Source of the DNA: Chitinophagaceae bacterium
Lineage (GTDB): Bacteria > Bacteroidota > Bacteroidia > Chitinophagales > Chitinophagaceae
Direction: 5' to 3'
DNA: 11,364 nt
Assembly (NCBI GenBank): GCA_947452875.1
Contig: CANGEZ010000046.1
Coordinates: forward strand, 1-11,364
Shown here: in pieces, positions 1-6,554 of the stretch
Numbering within the stretch: position 1 is the first letter of the stretch
How the letters are laid out: every line of letters begins with the position of its first letter
Notes under the pieces: model-generated
Told to the model about the DNA's origin: nothing
Seen by the model: only the letters and a program-made list of their open reading frames with translations
The model's database searches: none
Translations under genes and position numbers: made by a program

Positions 1-749
1 GCTTTGGCGAAACCTACAATGCCATATAAATTTTCTGTTCCTGCGCGCATGTTTCTTTCTTGTCCACCTCCAAAAATAAACGGTTTGATTCTCACATTTT
101 CATTGATGTATAAAAGTCCAACACCTTTTGGACCATGAAATTTATGTGCAGCACCGGTGATAAAATGTACTGGTGTATTTCTTAAATCTAATGGGAAATG
201 TCCTACCGTTTGAACCGTATCTGTATGAAATAAAGCATTGTATTTTTTACAAAGATTTCCTACTGCATGTATATCTAGCATATTGCCAATTTCATTATTG
301 GCATGCATTAGCGACACCAGCGTTTTTGCATTTGCGTGAGCGAGTAACTTTTCTAAATGTTCGAGGTTGATATGCCCGTTAGGCAACAATTTCACATAAC
401 TTACTTTTACATGATCTGTATTGTCGAGATGTTCAACTGTATGTGTTACGGCATGATGCTCAATTGGAGATGTGATAATATGTTCACAGTGTAAATCTCT
501 TACCGAAGTTTGGATAGCCGTGTTATTACTTTCTGTTCCACCGCTAGTAAAAAAAATTTCTGAAGGATGTGCATTTAGATTTTTAGCAACTGATTTTCTA
601 GCTTGTTCAATGGCGAGCTTGGATTCTCTTCCGTAAGAATAAATGGAAGAAGGGTTACCAAATTTCTCAGTCAGATAAGGCATCATGGCCTCTAGAACTT
701 GGGAATCCAACGCAGTGGTAGCAGCATTGTCAAAATAAATCCGGCTCAT
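1..749 (-). CDS. Cysteine desulfurase (NifS/IscS class), C-terminus beyond the left edge
   Basis: The gene encodes a PLP enzyme that takes sulfur from L-cysteine for Fe-S cluster or tRNA thiolation pathways. The first 249 codons are present. The N-terminus has the family's R-I-Y-F-D-N-A-A-T-T opening (residues 3-12). GGTESNN is at 70-76, the PLP-stacking histidine is in IEHHA (H98), NNEIG is at 151-155, D177 and Q180 lie in HTDTVQ, and the Schiff-base lysine is K203 in AHKFHGPKG. RAGTEN is at 235-240. The catalytic-cysteine loop, normally around residue 325, lies outside the window, so activity cannot be confirmed. The ATG at 749 gives the usual family start, and there is no clear Shine-Dalgarno sequence. 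It lies 25 bp downstream of the mutase gene on the same strand and is probably cotranscribed with it. The family is secure; whether it is IscS, NifS or another paralogue is not decided. Confidence 0.95.
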   Translation of the reverse strand, partial: MSRIYFDNAATTALDSQVLEAMMPYLTEKFGNPSSIYSYGRESKLAIEQARKSVAKNLNAHPSEIFFTSGGTESNNTAIQTSVRDLHCEHIITSPIEHHAVTHTVEHLDNTDHVKVSYVKLLPNGHINLEHLEKLLAHANAKTLVSLMHANNEIGNMLDIHAVGNLCKKYNALFHTDTVQTVGHFPLDLRNTPVHFITGAAHKFHGPKGVGLLYINENVRIKPFIFGGGQERNMRAGTENLYGIVGFAK

Positions 750-774
750 AAGTTTATTGGTTTAAGCGGAATGC

Positions 775-2175
775 CTAAATTATCGACTCCTGTATATCTC
801 TAATCAATCTCATTGCGATATTATCGGCAGTAGTTTCAAAATTACTTTCAGCATAGATTCTGATTATTGGCTCTGTATTGCTTGTGCGAAGATGAACCCA
901 ATCATTATCAAATTCAATTTTCAAACCATCTTCTGTATTTACGGGCTGAGATTTGTACTTCTTTTTTATTTTATCAAACACAGATTTCACATCAATATTT
1001 TGCTCTAGCGTGATTTTATTTTTGCTGATAAAATAATCAGGATATGTGTTACGAAGTTGTTTGGTTGTTTTTTTAGACTTAGCCAGATGTGAAAGAAAAA
1101 GAGCTATGCCGATTAAAGCATCCCTTCCATAATGAAGTTCAGGAAGAATGATTCCGCCGTTACCTTCGCCACCGATTACAGCATTTACTTCTTTCATTCT
1201 ATTGACCACATTCACTTCACCAACTGCACTTGAAAAATATTCACCTTTATGCTTCAACGTTATGTCTTTAAGTGCTTTAGTCGAAGACATATTACTTACT
1301 GTATTTCCGGGTTTCTTACTCAACACATAATCAGCGACTGCCACTAAAGTATATTCTTCTCCAAACATGGATCCATCTTCGCAAACAAAGCAAAGTCTGT
1401 CTACATCAGGATCAACCGCAATGCCCAAATGAGCTTTTTTGGAAACTACAGCACGACTTAATTCTGTAAGGTGTTCGGGAAGTGGTTCAGGGTTGTGGGC
1501 AAAATGGCCAGTGACATCTTCATTGATAACAATGATATCTTCTACACCCAATGCTTTTAAAATAGCAGGAACTGCCAATGCGCCTGTACTGTTTACAGCA
1601 TCTACAACAATTCTGAAATTAGCTTCTGTGATGGCTTTTTTGTCAACCATTTTGTTCAACAGAATCTCATCAATATGTGCGGCCAGCATGTCGTTGTTGG
1701 CCTCTATGTTTCCTAGTTTATCTACATCAGCAAAATTGAAAGCTTCTTTTTCAGCAATTTCTAAAATCATACGGCCATCTTCACCACTTATAAATTCTCC
1801 TTTATTATTGAGTAATTTCAAAGCATTCCACTCTTTGGGATTGTGACTGGCTGTAAGAATGATGCCGCCATCTGCTTTTAAAATGGTTACCGCCATCTCT
1901 ACAGTAGGTGTAGTGCTGAAATCCAAATCAATCACATCAATACCTAAAGAACATAATGTAGAACTCACTAGACTTTTTACCATTTCGCCACTAATACGTC
2001 CATCTCTTCCTACCACAACTTTGAAGTTATGCTTAGATTTCTTTTTTTCAGAAGCCTGCATTAACCAAGTTCCGTATGCAGCAGTAAACTTAACAACATC
2101 AGGCGGGGTGAGGTTATCTCCGGTACGGCCTCCTATTGTTCCTCTTATTCCCGAAATGCTCTTGATCAATGACAT
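775..2175 (-). CDS. glmM: Phosphoglucosamine mutase-like phosphohexomutase (GlmM/ManB family)
   Basis: This cytoplasmic enzyme belongs to the alpha-D-phosphohexomutase superfamily, 466 residues in four domains. VGRDGR is at 55-60. The phosphoserine loop TASHNP spans 108-113, with S110 as the catalytic phosphoserine. The metal loop DPDVDR is at 255-260, the sugar-binding EGNGG at 337-341 followed by a HYGRD segment, and the C-terminal phosphate-binding RTSNTEP at 430-436. All key residues are intact. The EGNGG form and the length resemble the archaeal/Bacteroidota GlmM-type branch, which would convert glucosamine-6-P to glucosamine-1-P for UDP-GlcNAc synthesis. Phosphomannomutase or phosphoglucomutase activity is the main alternative, so the symbol is provisional. 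The start MSLIKSISGIRG at 2175 is the family's usual N-terminus. It is probably the first gene of an operon with the cysteine desulfurase. Confidence 0.93.
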   Translation of the reverse strand: MSLIKSISGIRGTIGGRTGDNLTPPDVVKFTAAYGTWLMQASEKKKSKHNFKVVVGRDGRISGEMVKSLVSSTLCSLGIDVIDLDFSTTPTVEMAVTILKADGGIILTASHNPKEWNALKLLNNKGEFISGEDGRMILEIAEKEAFNFADVDKLGNIEANNDMLAAHIDEILLNKMVDKKAITEANFRIVVDAVNSTGALAVPAILKALGVEDIIVINEDVTGHFAHNPEPLPEHLTELSRAVVSKKAHLGIAVDPDVDRLCFVCEDGSMFGEEYTLVAVADYVLSKKPGNTVSNMSSTKALKDITLKHKGEYFSSAVGEVNVVNRMKEVNAVIGGEGNGGIILPELHYGRDALIGIALFLSHLAKSKKTTKQLRNTYPDYFISKNKITLEQNIDVKSVFDKIKKKYKSQPVNTEDGLKIEFDNDWVHLRTSNTEPIIRIYAESNFETTADNIAMRLIRDIQESII

Positions 2176-2197
2176 GTAACACCAATTTTTTGGATTA

Positions 2198-2205
2198 CAA
2201 ATATA
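2198..2205 (-). promoter_or_regulatory. Bacteroidota-type -7 promoter box for the mutase operon
   Basis: On the minus strand this reads TATATTTG, an exact match to the Bacteroidota sigma-70 -7 consensus TAnnTTTG. It lies 22 bp upstream of the mutase ATG, which predicts a short leader of roughly 15-20 nt. I did not find a convincing TTG -33 box at the usual spacing, so this is a candidate only. Confidence 0.55.
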
Positions 2206-2244
2206 ACAAAGAGTTACGAGTTAATGGCATCAATGACAAACATC

Positions 2245-2272
2245 ATTCGTGAATTCACATGAGATAATGTGA
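2245..2272. repeat. Single AATTCGTG copy with overlapping palindromes
   Basis: This holds one copy of the octamer found in pairs at 3303-3665. Here AATTCGTG is replaced on the second side, so that GTGAATTCAC (2249-2258) is a perfect 10-bp palindrome. It overlaps a 6-bp inverted repeat TCACAT/ATGTGA (2255-2260 and 2267-2272, 6-nt loop). It sits in the divergent spacer between the mutase and the methyltransferase. It may be a degenerate relic of the interspersed repeat; no function is known. Confidence 0.4.
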
Positions 2273-2321
2273 AATAACAACCCAGGATGAGAATAAAAGC
2301 ATTAGAAATTCAAAAAGCTTG

Positions 2322-2401
2322 CCCCGAAATCTCGGGGTGAAAATTCAAAATTTAAAAATGAATATTCTTGATTTTTTACTTTTTACTTTTAAATTTTGAA
2401 T
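2322..2401. repeat. GC-rich hairpin followed by a 15-bp perfect inverted repeat
   Basis: CCCCGA (2322-2327) pairs with TCGGGG (2332-2337) around a 4-nt AATC loop. It is directly followed by an AT-only inverted repeat. The left arm at 2343-2357 starts ATTCAAAA, and the right arm at 2387-2401 is its exact 15-base reverse complement, with 29 nt between them. The loop contains TTTTTACT repeated in tandem. The rest of the 2176-2464 spacer is unstructured AT-rich DNA. The hairpins lie upstream of both divergent genes, so they are not positioned as terminators for either. They look like short interspersed intergenic elements, as are common in Bacteroidota; a role in regulation is unproven. Confidence 0.6.
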
Positions 2402-2452
2402 GAATAATATATCCCGCTTTAAAATGGGTACTTTTTTTAAATTACCAAAGCT

Positions 2453-2460
2453 TAATTTTG
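2453..2460 (+). promoter_or_regulatory. -7 promoter box TAATTTTG directly before the methyltransferase ATG
   Basis: This is an exact TAnnTTTG match ending only 4 nt before the start codon at 2465. With the usual distance from this box to the transcription start, the transcript would begin at or within a few bases of the A of ATG. The layout box-CAGC-ATG resembles many short-leader Bacteroidota promoters. A T-rich run lies around position 2430, where a -33 element would be expected, but it is not a clear TTG box. Confidence 0.6.
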
Positions 2461-2464
2461 CAGC

Positions 2465-3202
2465 ATGCAAGAAAACTGGTTCAAAGATTGGTTCAATTCT
2501 CCTTATTACCATATTTTATACAAAAACCGAGATGAAAATGAGGCTATTACAGTGATAGACCAACTTATCACTCAATTACAAATTCCTGATCACTCAAAAA
2601 TAGTTGATATCGCTTGTGGTAAAGGAAGGCATGCTTTTCATCTTGCTACCTACCCATTTGACGTAACAGGTATCGACCTCAGCGAAAGCAGCATTGCAGA
2701 AGCTCTTGAAAATGAAAAAGAAAATCTTCATTTCTACACCCATGACATGAGGTTACCTTTCTGGATTAATTATTTCGATTACGCTTTCAATTTTTTTACA
2801 AGTTTTGGTTATTTCAAAACCAATAAAGAAAATGAAAATGCCATCCGAACCATTGCACAATCACTGGTAAAAGGAGGGTCGTTTATCATAGACTATATTA
2901 ATACTGATTTTGCCACGTCTCATATCGTTCATAGCGAAGAAAAAAATATCGACGGCATCAAATTCTCAATCATTCGTTGGCATGATGATCATAAATTTTA
3001 TAAGAAAATAATTATTGACGACCCCGCTGTTTCTAATTCAATGGTATTTGTGGAGGAAGTACAAAAATTTACTGCCGGAGATTTTGAAACTTTATTCAAC
3101 ATGCATGGACTTTATATAAAATCCGTTTACGGCAATTATGATTTCGGCCGATATGATGAAACCGTATCACCAAGGATGATTATTGTTGCTGAAAAAAAAT
3201 GA
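2465..3202 (+). CDS. Class I SAM-dependent methyltransferase
   Basis: A 245-residue soluble Rossmann-fold methyltransferase. Motif I is VDIACGKGRHA at about 47-57, motif II has the acidic residue D71 in GIDLS, and the strand IV region is YFDYAFNFFTSFGYF at about 103-117. It carries no extra domain, transmembrane helix or signal peptide. The substrate cannot be told; the family includes small-molecule, quinone and tRNA methyltransferases, and the FTSFGYF segment recalls small free-standing Bacteroidota proteins usually annotated only as methyltransferases. It is a single-gene unit: divergent from the mutase operon upstream and convergent with the LTA-synthase-like gene downstream. It ends in TGA at 3202, and the repeat island begins about 20 bp later. 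The start is supported by the -7 box just upstream. Confidence 0.92.
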   Translation: MQENWFKDWFNSPYYHILYKNRDENEAITVIDQLITQLQIPDHSKIVDIACGKGRHAFHLATYPFDVTGIDLSESSIAEALENEKENLHFYTHDMRLPFWINYFDYAFNFFTSFGYFKTNKENENAIRTIAQSLVKGGSFIIDYINTDFATSHIVHSEEKNIDGIKFSIIRWHDDHKFYKKIIIDDPAVSNSMVFVEEVQKFTAGDFETLFNMHGLYIKSVYGNYDFGRYDETVSPRMIIVAEKK

Positions 3203-3222
3203 CAAATTAAAAATCCCATCTT

Positions 3223-3323
3223 ACGAAACGTTCCTATGGAACGAAACTTTTCAATCATCATTTCGGGCTAAAGACGAGATGTTCCGATGGAACATTGCAA
3301 GAAATTCGTGAATTCGTGGTTAT
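3223..3323. repeat. 101-bp direct repeat, copy A
   Basis: This matches 3569-3669 over 101 bp with no gaps and, by hand count, five mismatches, all clustered at about offsets 26-38. Each copy has three parts. A first hairpin is CGTTCC-TAT-GGAACG (3229-3243). A second hairpin is ATGTTCC-GAT-GGAACAT (3279-3295). The end is a pair of AATTCGTG octamers followed by GGTTAT. The two hairpins share the core GTTCC-nnn-GGAAC. It has no coding capacity that looks real. It resembles a palindromic interspersed repeat (REP-like), but no RAYT transposase is present here. Confidence 0.85.
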
Positions 3324-3329
3324 AAAATG

Positions 3330-3356
3330 TAAAATATTGAATATAAAATATTGAAT
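3330..3356. repeat. Short AT-rich tandem repeat, 14-bp period
   Basis: TAAAATATTGAAT occurs at 3330-3342 and again at 3344-3356. It directly follows copy A of the 101-bp repeat. No function is suggested. Confidence 0.7.
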
Positions 3357-3362
3357 GTAAAA

Positions 3363-3439
3363 GTGGGATTGAGGAAATGAAATAGTCATTTTCTCATGAA
3401 CTAAAATTCGTGAATTCGTGGCAATTTCCTTAATCCCAC
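3363..3439. repeat. 77-bp fold-back element with 16-bp imperfect terminal inverted repeats
   Basis: The left arm 3363-3378 (GTGGGATTGAGGAAAT) and right arm 3424-3439 (ATTTCCTTAATCCCAC) are inverted copies with one mismatch. Inside are a small hairpin AAATGA/TCATTT and one AATTCGTG pair. The size and ends recall a miniature inverted-repeat element, but I see no clear target-site duplication, and the sequence could equally act as an RNA hairpin in read-through transcripts of either convergent gene. Confidence 0.65.
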
Positions 3440-3503
3440 CGAAGGTGGAGTGTATTTGTGAAATACCCTTTGCGTATTTGCCCCCTTGCGAACTTTGCGC
3501 GAA
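3436..3503. repeat. Run of small hairpins and CTTTGCG-type repeats
   Basis: CCACC-GAA-GGTGG (3436-3448) is followed at once by GTATTT-GTG-AAATAC (3452-3466). Next comes a stretch to about 3503 with TTTGCG, TTGCG and TTTGCGCG motifs spaced about 10-20 bp apart. Phrases of this CTTTGCG kind are common as interspersed repeats in Bacteroidota and some other genomes. The first hairpin shares its CCAC with the right arm of the 77-bp fold-back, so the two structures are mutually exclusive. Confidence 0.6.
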
Positions 3504-3568
3504 ATAATTCATCAATTCGTGGTTATAAAAATTCAAAAAAACAATTCGTGAATTCGTGGCTAAACAAC

Positions 3569-3669
3569 ACGAAACGTTCCTATGGAACGAACCTTATCAT
3601 TTACCATTTCGGGCTAAAGACGAGATGTTCCGATGGAACATTGCAAGAAATTCGTGAATTCGTGGTTAT
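3569..3669. repeat. 101-bp direct repeat, copy B
   Basis: This is the second copy of the 3223-3323 module, starting 346 bp downstream of it in the same orientation. Both hairpins (3575-3589 and 3625-3641) and the AATTCGTG pair are perfectly kept; all differences lie in the spacer just after the first hairpin. Copy B ends only 8 bp before the stop codon of the minus-strand LTA-synthase-like gene, so it lies in that gene's 3' untranslated region. Confidence 0.85.
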
Positions 3670-3677
3670 TCCTCATT

Positions 3678-5666
3678 TTATTTCTTTTCATTTTTATTAT
3701 TCAACAACATCCACCTCGAAGTTTCATAAATAGCAGATGTCAACAACGAAAAATGATTTTTTAAAGAATCAGTTTGTTCTTTTGTTAGTGTAGGCAGCCC
3801 TGATTTTACAGGAACCAATTCTTCTTTTTTGATTCTAATATTTTTTCTATAGAAATAATCATCGCCAACGACTCCTATCCAACCTGGGGCATGATAAATA
3901 ATAAACGCAGCGTTATCTTTCTTCTCTGAGTTAAGCAAATCGCGGCCCATCGTTGTATTTAAATAAGGCTGCTGAATCATTCCAGCAATGGTAGGCAATA
4001 CATCTATTTGTGAAACCGGCTCCTTGTGCAATTGGGGGCTTAATAAATAAGGCGCATAAAATAAAAGCGGGATATGCTCATCACTCAATCGCTGTTCTGT
4101 CCAGGCATTAGGATATACCGCAGAAGCATTCCCTTCCACTCCATGGTCACCAACAAAAACAAAAATGGTATTGTTGAAATAACTTTCTTTACTCGCTGCT
4201 TCAATAAACTTGCGGTAACAGTAATCCGTATACGCAAATGCATTGTATTCCTTTAATGACTCAAATCCATTTTTTTTGAGTTCCTCATCAGCAATTGTTT
4301 GCTGTACAAAATCATTGTCCTCTATAGGAATATCAAACGGACGGTGATTATCAGCAGTCTGGATGATGGCAAAAAACGGTTTATTCTGTTTGGCCAACAC
4401 ACCATTGGCTTCCAAAAAAAGATTCTTATCACTGATCCCCCAAACATTCATTTTGGGAGACTTATAACTTCCTTCTTCAAATATTTTTACATCATTGATA
4501 TTTTTAATCAGGCCGCTGAAATTATTGAACTGACTGCGTCCACCAATGAAATAATATTTGTCGTATCCTTGAAAATCATTGATGATGGTTCGTTGATTTA
4601 CTGATGCTTCATTTCTTGTTGCAAACTTACTGAGCTGTACATCAGGTATTCCTGTAATGGTAGCAAATACACCTCTTGCGGTACCGAAGGTTGGTGAAAA
4701 ACACCTGTCAAAGAAAATACCTTGCTTACATAAATTATTGAAATAAGGAGTGGCATTCAATTCATTTCCACTCATGCTACTTTTATACATACTGAAACTC
4801 TCACAAATCACCAAAACCACATTTGGCTGGCTTTCGATGGCTTTACTATCTGGATGTAATACCCTATTGTAATAGAAAAGCTTTCTTTCAGGTGAATCTA
4901 TGTTTAAAAAAGTAGCAATAGTGTTATAATATAAATTCTGACTCGTATTATAATCAGGATCACGAAAACTTAATGTAGTAAAAAAATTCTGTAATGGATT
5001 CAATGCCAGATTGCTTTTAAACTCTTCATTCAAACGAAATGCCCTTAAAAAATTAAGTGGAGCAGCTGTTAAAAAACCATAAATGAACCAACTCATTAAT
5101 ATCAGTGCAGCTAGATGCCATCTTCTTCTGTAATCAAACTTATGAATGTTGCTGTTATTATCTTCAACAACAACATGTGTTTTATTGAACAATTTATAAA
5201 TGACTAATACCGCAACAAATAATGAAATTAAAATCCAAATAATTGGATAACTCTGCCAAACCATTTCCAAACTTTCTTTGGGATCTTCTGCGAATATGAG
5301 CGCATCTGCATTGAGTCGGGCATTAATGTAAGCGAATTGACCAAAATCGGCACCATAAAAAAACAACACCAATAAAGTAATGATGCCCAAATAAATGGTC
5401 CAGATTTTCTTCATTTTTTCACTATAAAAAGGCGACAATTTATAGTAGGTTGAAAGAATAACGATGGGTGATAATACAATGGCAATCCATCTCAAATCGT
5501 ATTTCAAACCCAGCCAAAAAGATGGAATCAATTCAATGAATCCAATTGATTGTGGTTTAAAACAAACCACAGTTGCCATTCTGAATGCGGTAAAAATAAT
5601 CAGATAAATAAAAAACAATCTAACAATCCACTGTATTGTTTTTGGCACACGCCATTTTATCAGCAT
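3678..5666 (-). CDS. LTA synthase-like membrane sulfatase-fold transferase (phosphoglycerol/phosphoethanolamine transferase type)
   Basis: This is a 662-residue protein of the LtaS/alkaline-phosphatase superfamily. About five hydrophobic helices occupy roughly residues 12-205, followed by a large extracytoplasmic sulfatase domain at about 280-590. The expected metal and catalytic residues are present: E289 in VICES, nucleophile T329 in FGTARG, H441 in TADNH, and D507/H508 in FVGDHG, with H531 in DEHIPLLFYAP. The order and spacing match LtaS-type enzymes, which move phosphoglycerol or similar head groups from phospholipid to an envelope acceptor. Gram-negative relatives may act on lipid A, glycans or other lipids; donor and acceptor are unknown. 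It lies 33 bp downstream of the GT2 gene on the same strand, probably in one operon. Its stop codon is 8 bp from a 101-bp repeat. Confidence 0.92.
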   Translation of the reverse strand: MLIKWRVPKTIQWIVRLFFIYLIIFTAFRMATVVCFKPQSIGFIELIPSFWLGLKYDLRWIAIVLSPIVILSTYYKLSPFYSEKMKKIWTIYLGIITLLVLFFYGADFGQFAYINARLNADALIFAEDPKESLEMVWQSYPIIWILISLFVAVLVIYKLFNKTHVVVEDNNSNIHKFDYRRRWHLAALILMSWFIYGFLTAAPLNFLRAFRLNEEFKSNLALNPLQNFFTTLSFRDPDYNTSQNLYYNTIATFLNIDSPERKLFYYNRVLHPDSKAIESQPNVVLVICESFSMYKSSMSGNELNATPYFNNLCKQGIFFDRCFSPTFGTARGVFATITGIPDVQLSKFATRNEASVNQRTIINDFQGYDKYYFIGGRSQFNNFSGLIKNINDVKIFEEGSYKSPKMNVWGISDKNLFLEANGVLAKQNKPFFAIIQTADNHRPFDIPIEDNDFVQQTIADEELKKNGFESLKEYNAFAYTDYCYRKFIEAASKESYFNNTIFVFVGDHGVEGNASAVYPNAWTEQRLSDEHIPLLFYAPYLLSPQLHKEPVSQIDVLPTIAGMIQQPYLNTTMGRDLLNSEKKDNAAFIIYHAPGWIGVVGDDYFYRKNIRIKKEELVPVKSGLPTLTKEQTDSLKNHFSLLTSAIYETSRWMLLNNKNEKK

Positions 5667-5699
5667 AATTTTCTTAAAAATTAAATTTGAATTAAATCA

Positions 5700-6416
5700 T
5701 TAACGTTTGAATAAACCGTATTTAATAATACAATGTATCGCTCTAAATCCGTCTTTCCATCCAATTTTTTTGCCTTCATCATATGTGCGACCATAGTAAG
5801 ATATACCCACCTCGTAAATTCTTATATTTTTAACTCTTGCAATTTTTTGAGTAACCTCCGGTTCAAACCCAAATCTTTTTTCTTCTAAACGCATTCCCTT
5901 AATAATATCTGCTCTAAATAATTTATAGCAAGTTTCCATATCAGTGAGGTTCAAATTAGAAAAAGCATTTGATAGCAAGGTGAGCATTTTATTCCCAATC
6001 GTATGCCAGAAGAACAAAATTCTATGTGGCTTCCCGCCAATGAAACGACTGCCATACACCACATCAGCATGCCCATTTATGATGGGTTGAAGTAAAATAT
6101 TAAACTCATGAGGATCATACTCTAAATCCGCATCTTGAACAATAACATGACTTCCTGTTGCTTTTTCAATGCCGGTATGAAGTGCGGCACCTTTGCCTTT
6201 ATTTATTTCGTGCTTAAAATACATAATGGCTTCTTCTTTGTGATTTGCCATGAAATTTTGCACAACAGTTTCAGTTGCATCTGTTGAACAGTCGTTGACA
6301 ATAATGATTTCCTTTTGAAAACCACCAATTAATTTTACATCCAAAATTTTAGTAACTGTTTGAGCAATGGTATTGGCTTCATTAAATGCTGGCACAACTA
6401 TAGAAAGCTTGTTCAT
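5700..6416 (-). CDS. Family 2 glycosyltransferase, polyprenyl-phosphate sugar synthase-like
   Basis: A 238-residue GT-A glycosyltransferase of the DPM1/DPG-synthase-like type. It has VVPAFNEANTI at 7-17, NDCSTD at 41-46, NKGKGAAL at 72-79, the metal-binding QDADLEYDP at 94-102 (D95-A-D97), GSRF at 122-125, the acceptor-side DMETCYK at 159-165, and GKKIGWKDG near the C-terminus. It has no transmembrane helix, unlike GtrB/ArnC types with two C-terminal helices, so it is probably a soluble or peripheral enzyme that loads a sugar from a nucleotide donor onto polyprenyl phosphate. It starts a minus-strand pair with the LTA-synthase-like gene and is divergent from PAP2 and GT39. A GT39 enzyme uses exactly this kind of lipid-linked donor, which supports the assignment. 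The sugar is unknown. Confidence 0.92.
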   Translation of the reverse strand: MNKLSIVVPAFNEANTIAQTVTKILDVKLIGGFQKEIIIVNDCSTDATETVVQNFMANHKEEAIMYFKHEINKGKGAALHTGIEKATGSHVIVQDADLEYDPHEFNILLQPIINGHADVVYGSRFIGGKPHRILFFWHTIGNKMLTLLSNAFSNLNLTDMETCYKLFRADIIKGMRLEEKRFGFEPEVTQKIARVKNIRIYEVGISYYGRTYDEGKKIGWKDGFRAIHCIIKYGLFKR

Positions 6417-6554
6417 TATAAAACTAATTAGTTGATGAAATCTAAAATCTAAATAACAACTTTTTAATATTTGTTTTTTGAATTTTGTACAAAGTAAACA
6501 AGTTAAAATTATAAATCTTTAATTTTATCTTTCAAATTGTGATATAATAAACAA
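6417..6554. promoter_or_regulatory. Divergent promoter region with palindromes
   Basis: This 138-bp, very AT-rich spacer must hold the promoters for both envelope gene pairs. AACTAATTAGTT (6422-6433) is a perfect 12-bp palindrome 5 bp from the GT2 start codon. TTTGTACAAA (6484-6493) is a perfect 10-bp palindrome in mid-spacer. TAAAATT/AATTTTA (6504-6510 and 6521-6527) is a 7-bp inverted repeat. Near matches to TAnnTTTG exist (for example GAATTTTG at 6480-6487) but none is exact. The palindromes are possible operators; at this AT content some short ones are expected by chance. Confidence 0.4.

Larger units (their letters stand above)
3303..3665. repeat. Five paired AATTCGTG octamers, same orientation
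   Basis: Tandem pairs AATTCGTG-AATTCGTG-G begin at 3303, 3405, 3543 and 3649. A degenerate pair (AATTCATC then AATTCGTG) begins at 3506. Each pair is followed by GG and then either TTAT (3303, 3506, 3649) or C (3405, 3543). Pair-to-pair distances are 102, 101, 37 and 106 bp. All face the same way. Two of the pairs are the ends of the 101-bp repeats; the others lie between them. Confidence 0.85.

Noticed and set aside
173..370. A 65-codon plus-strand frame
   Set aside because: It is antisense to the conserved core of the cysteine desulfurase.
1439..2179. Long plus-strand open frames (135 and 106 codons) opposite the mutase gene
   Set aside because: They are antisense shadows of a well-supported mutase coding sequence and match no family.
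3223..3669. CRISPR-like array
   Set aside because: There are only two 101-bp repeats and irregularly spaced short octamers, with no set of equal repeats and unique spacers and no cas genes.
3203..3677. Insertion sequence or transposase remnant
   Set aside because: No transposase-like reading frame is found on either strand; only non-autonomous repeat structure is visible.
3258..3733. Two open frames of 91-92 codons (minus 3258-3536 and plus 3458-3733) in the repeat island
   Set aside because: They run through repeats and hairpins, have no recognisable domain, and one overlaps the end of the LTA-synthase-like gene antisense. Best read as chance frames in repeats.
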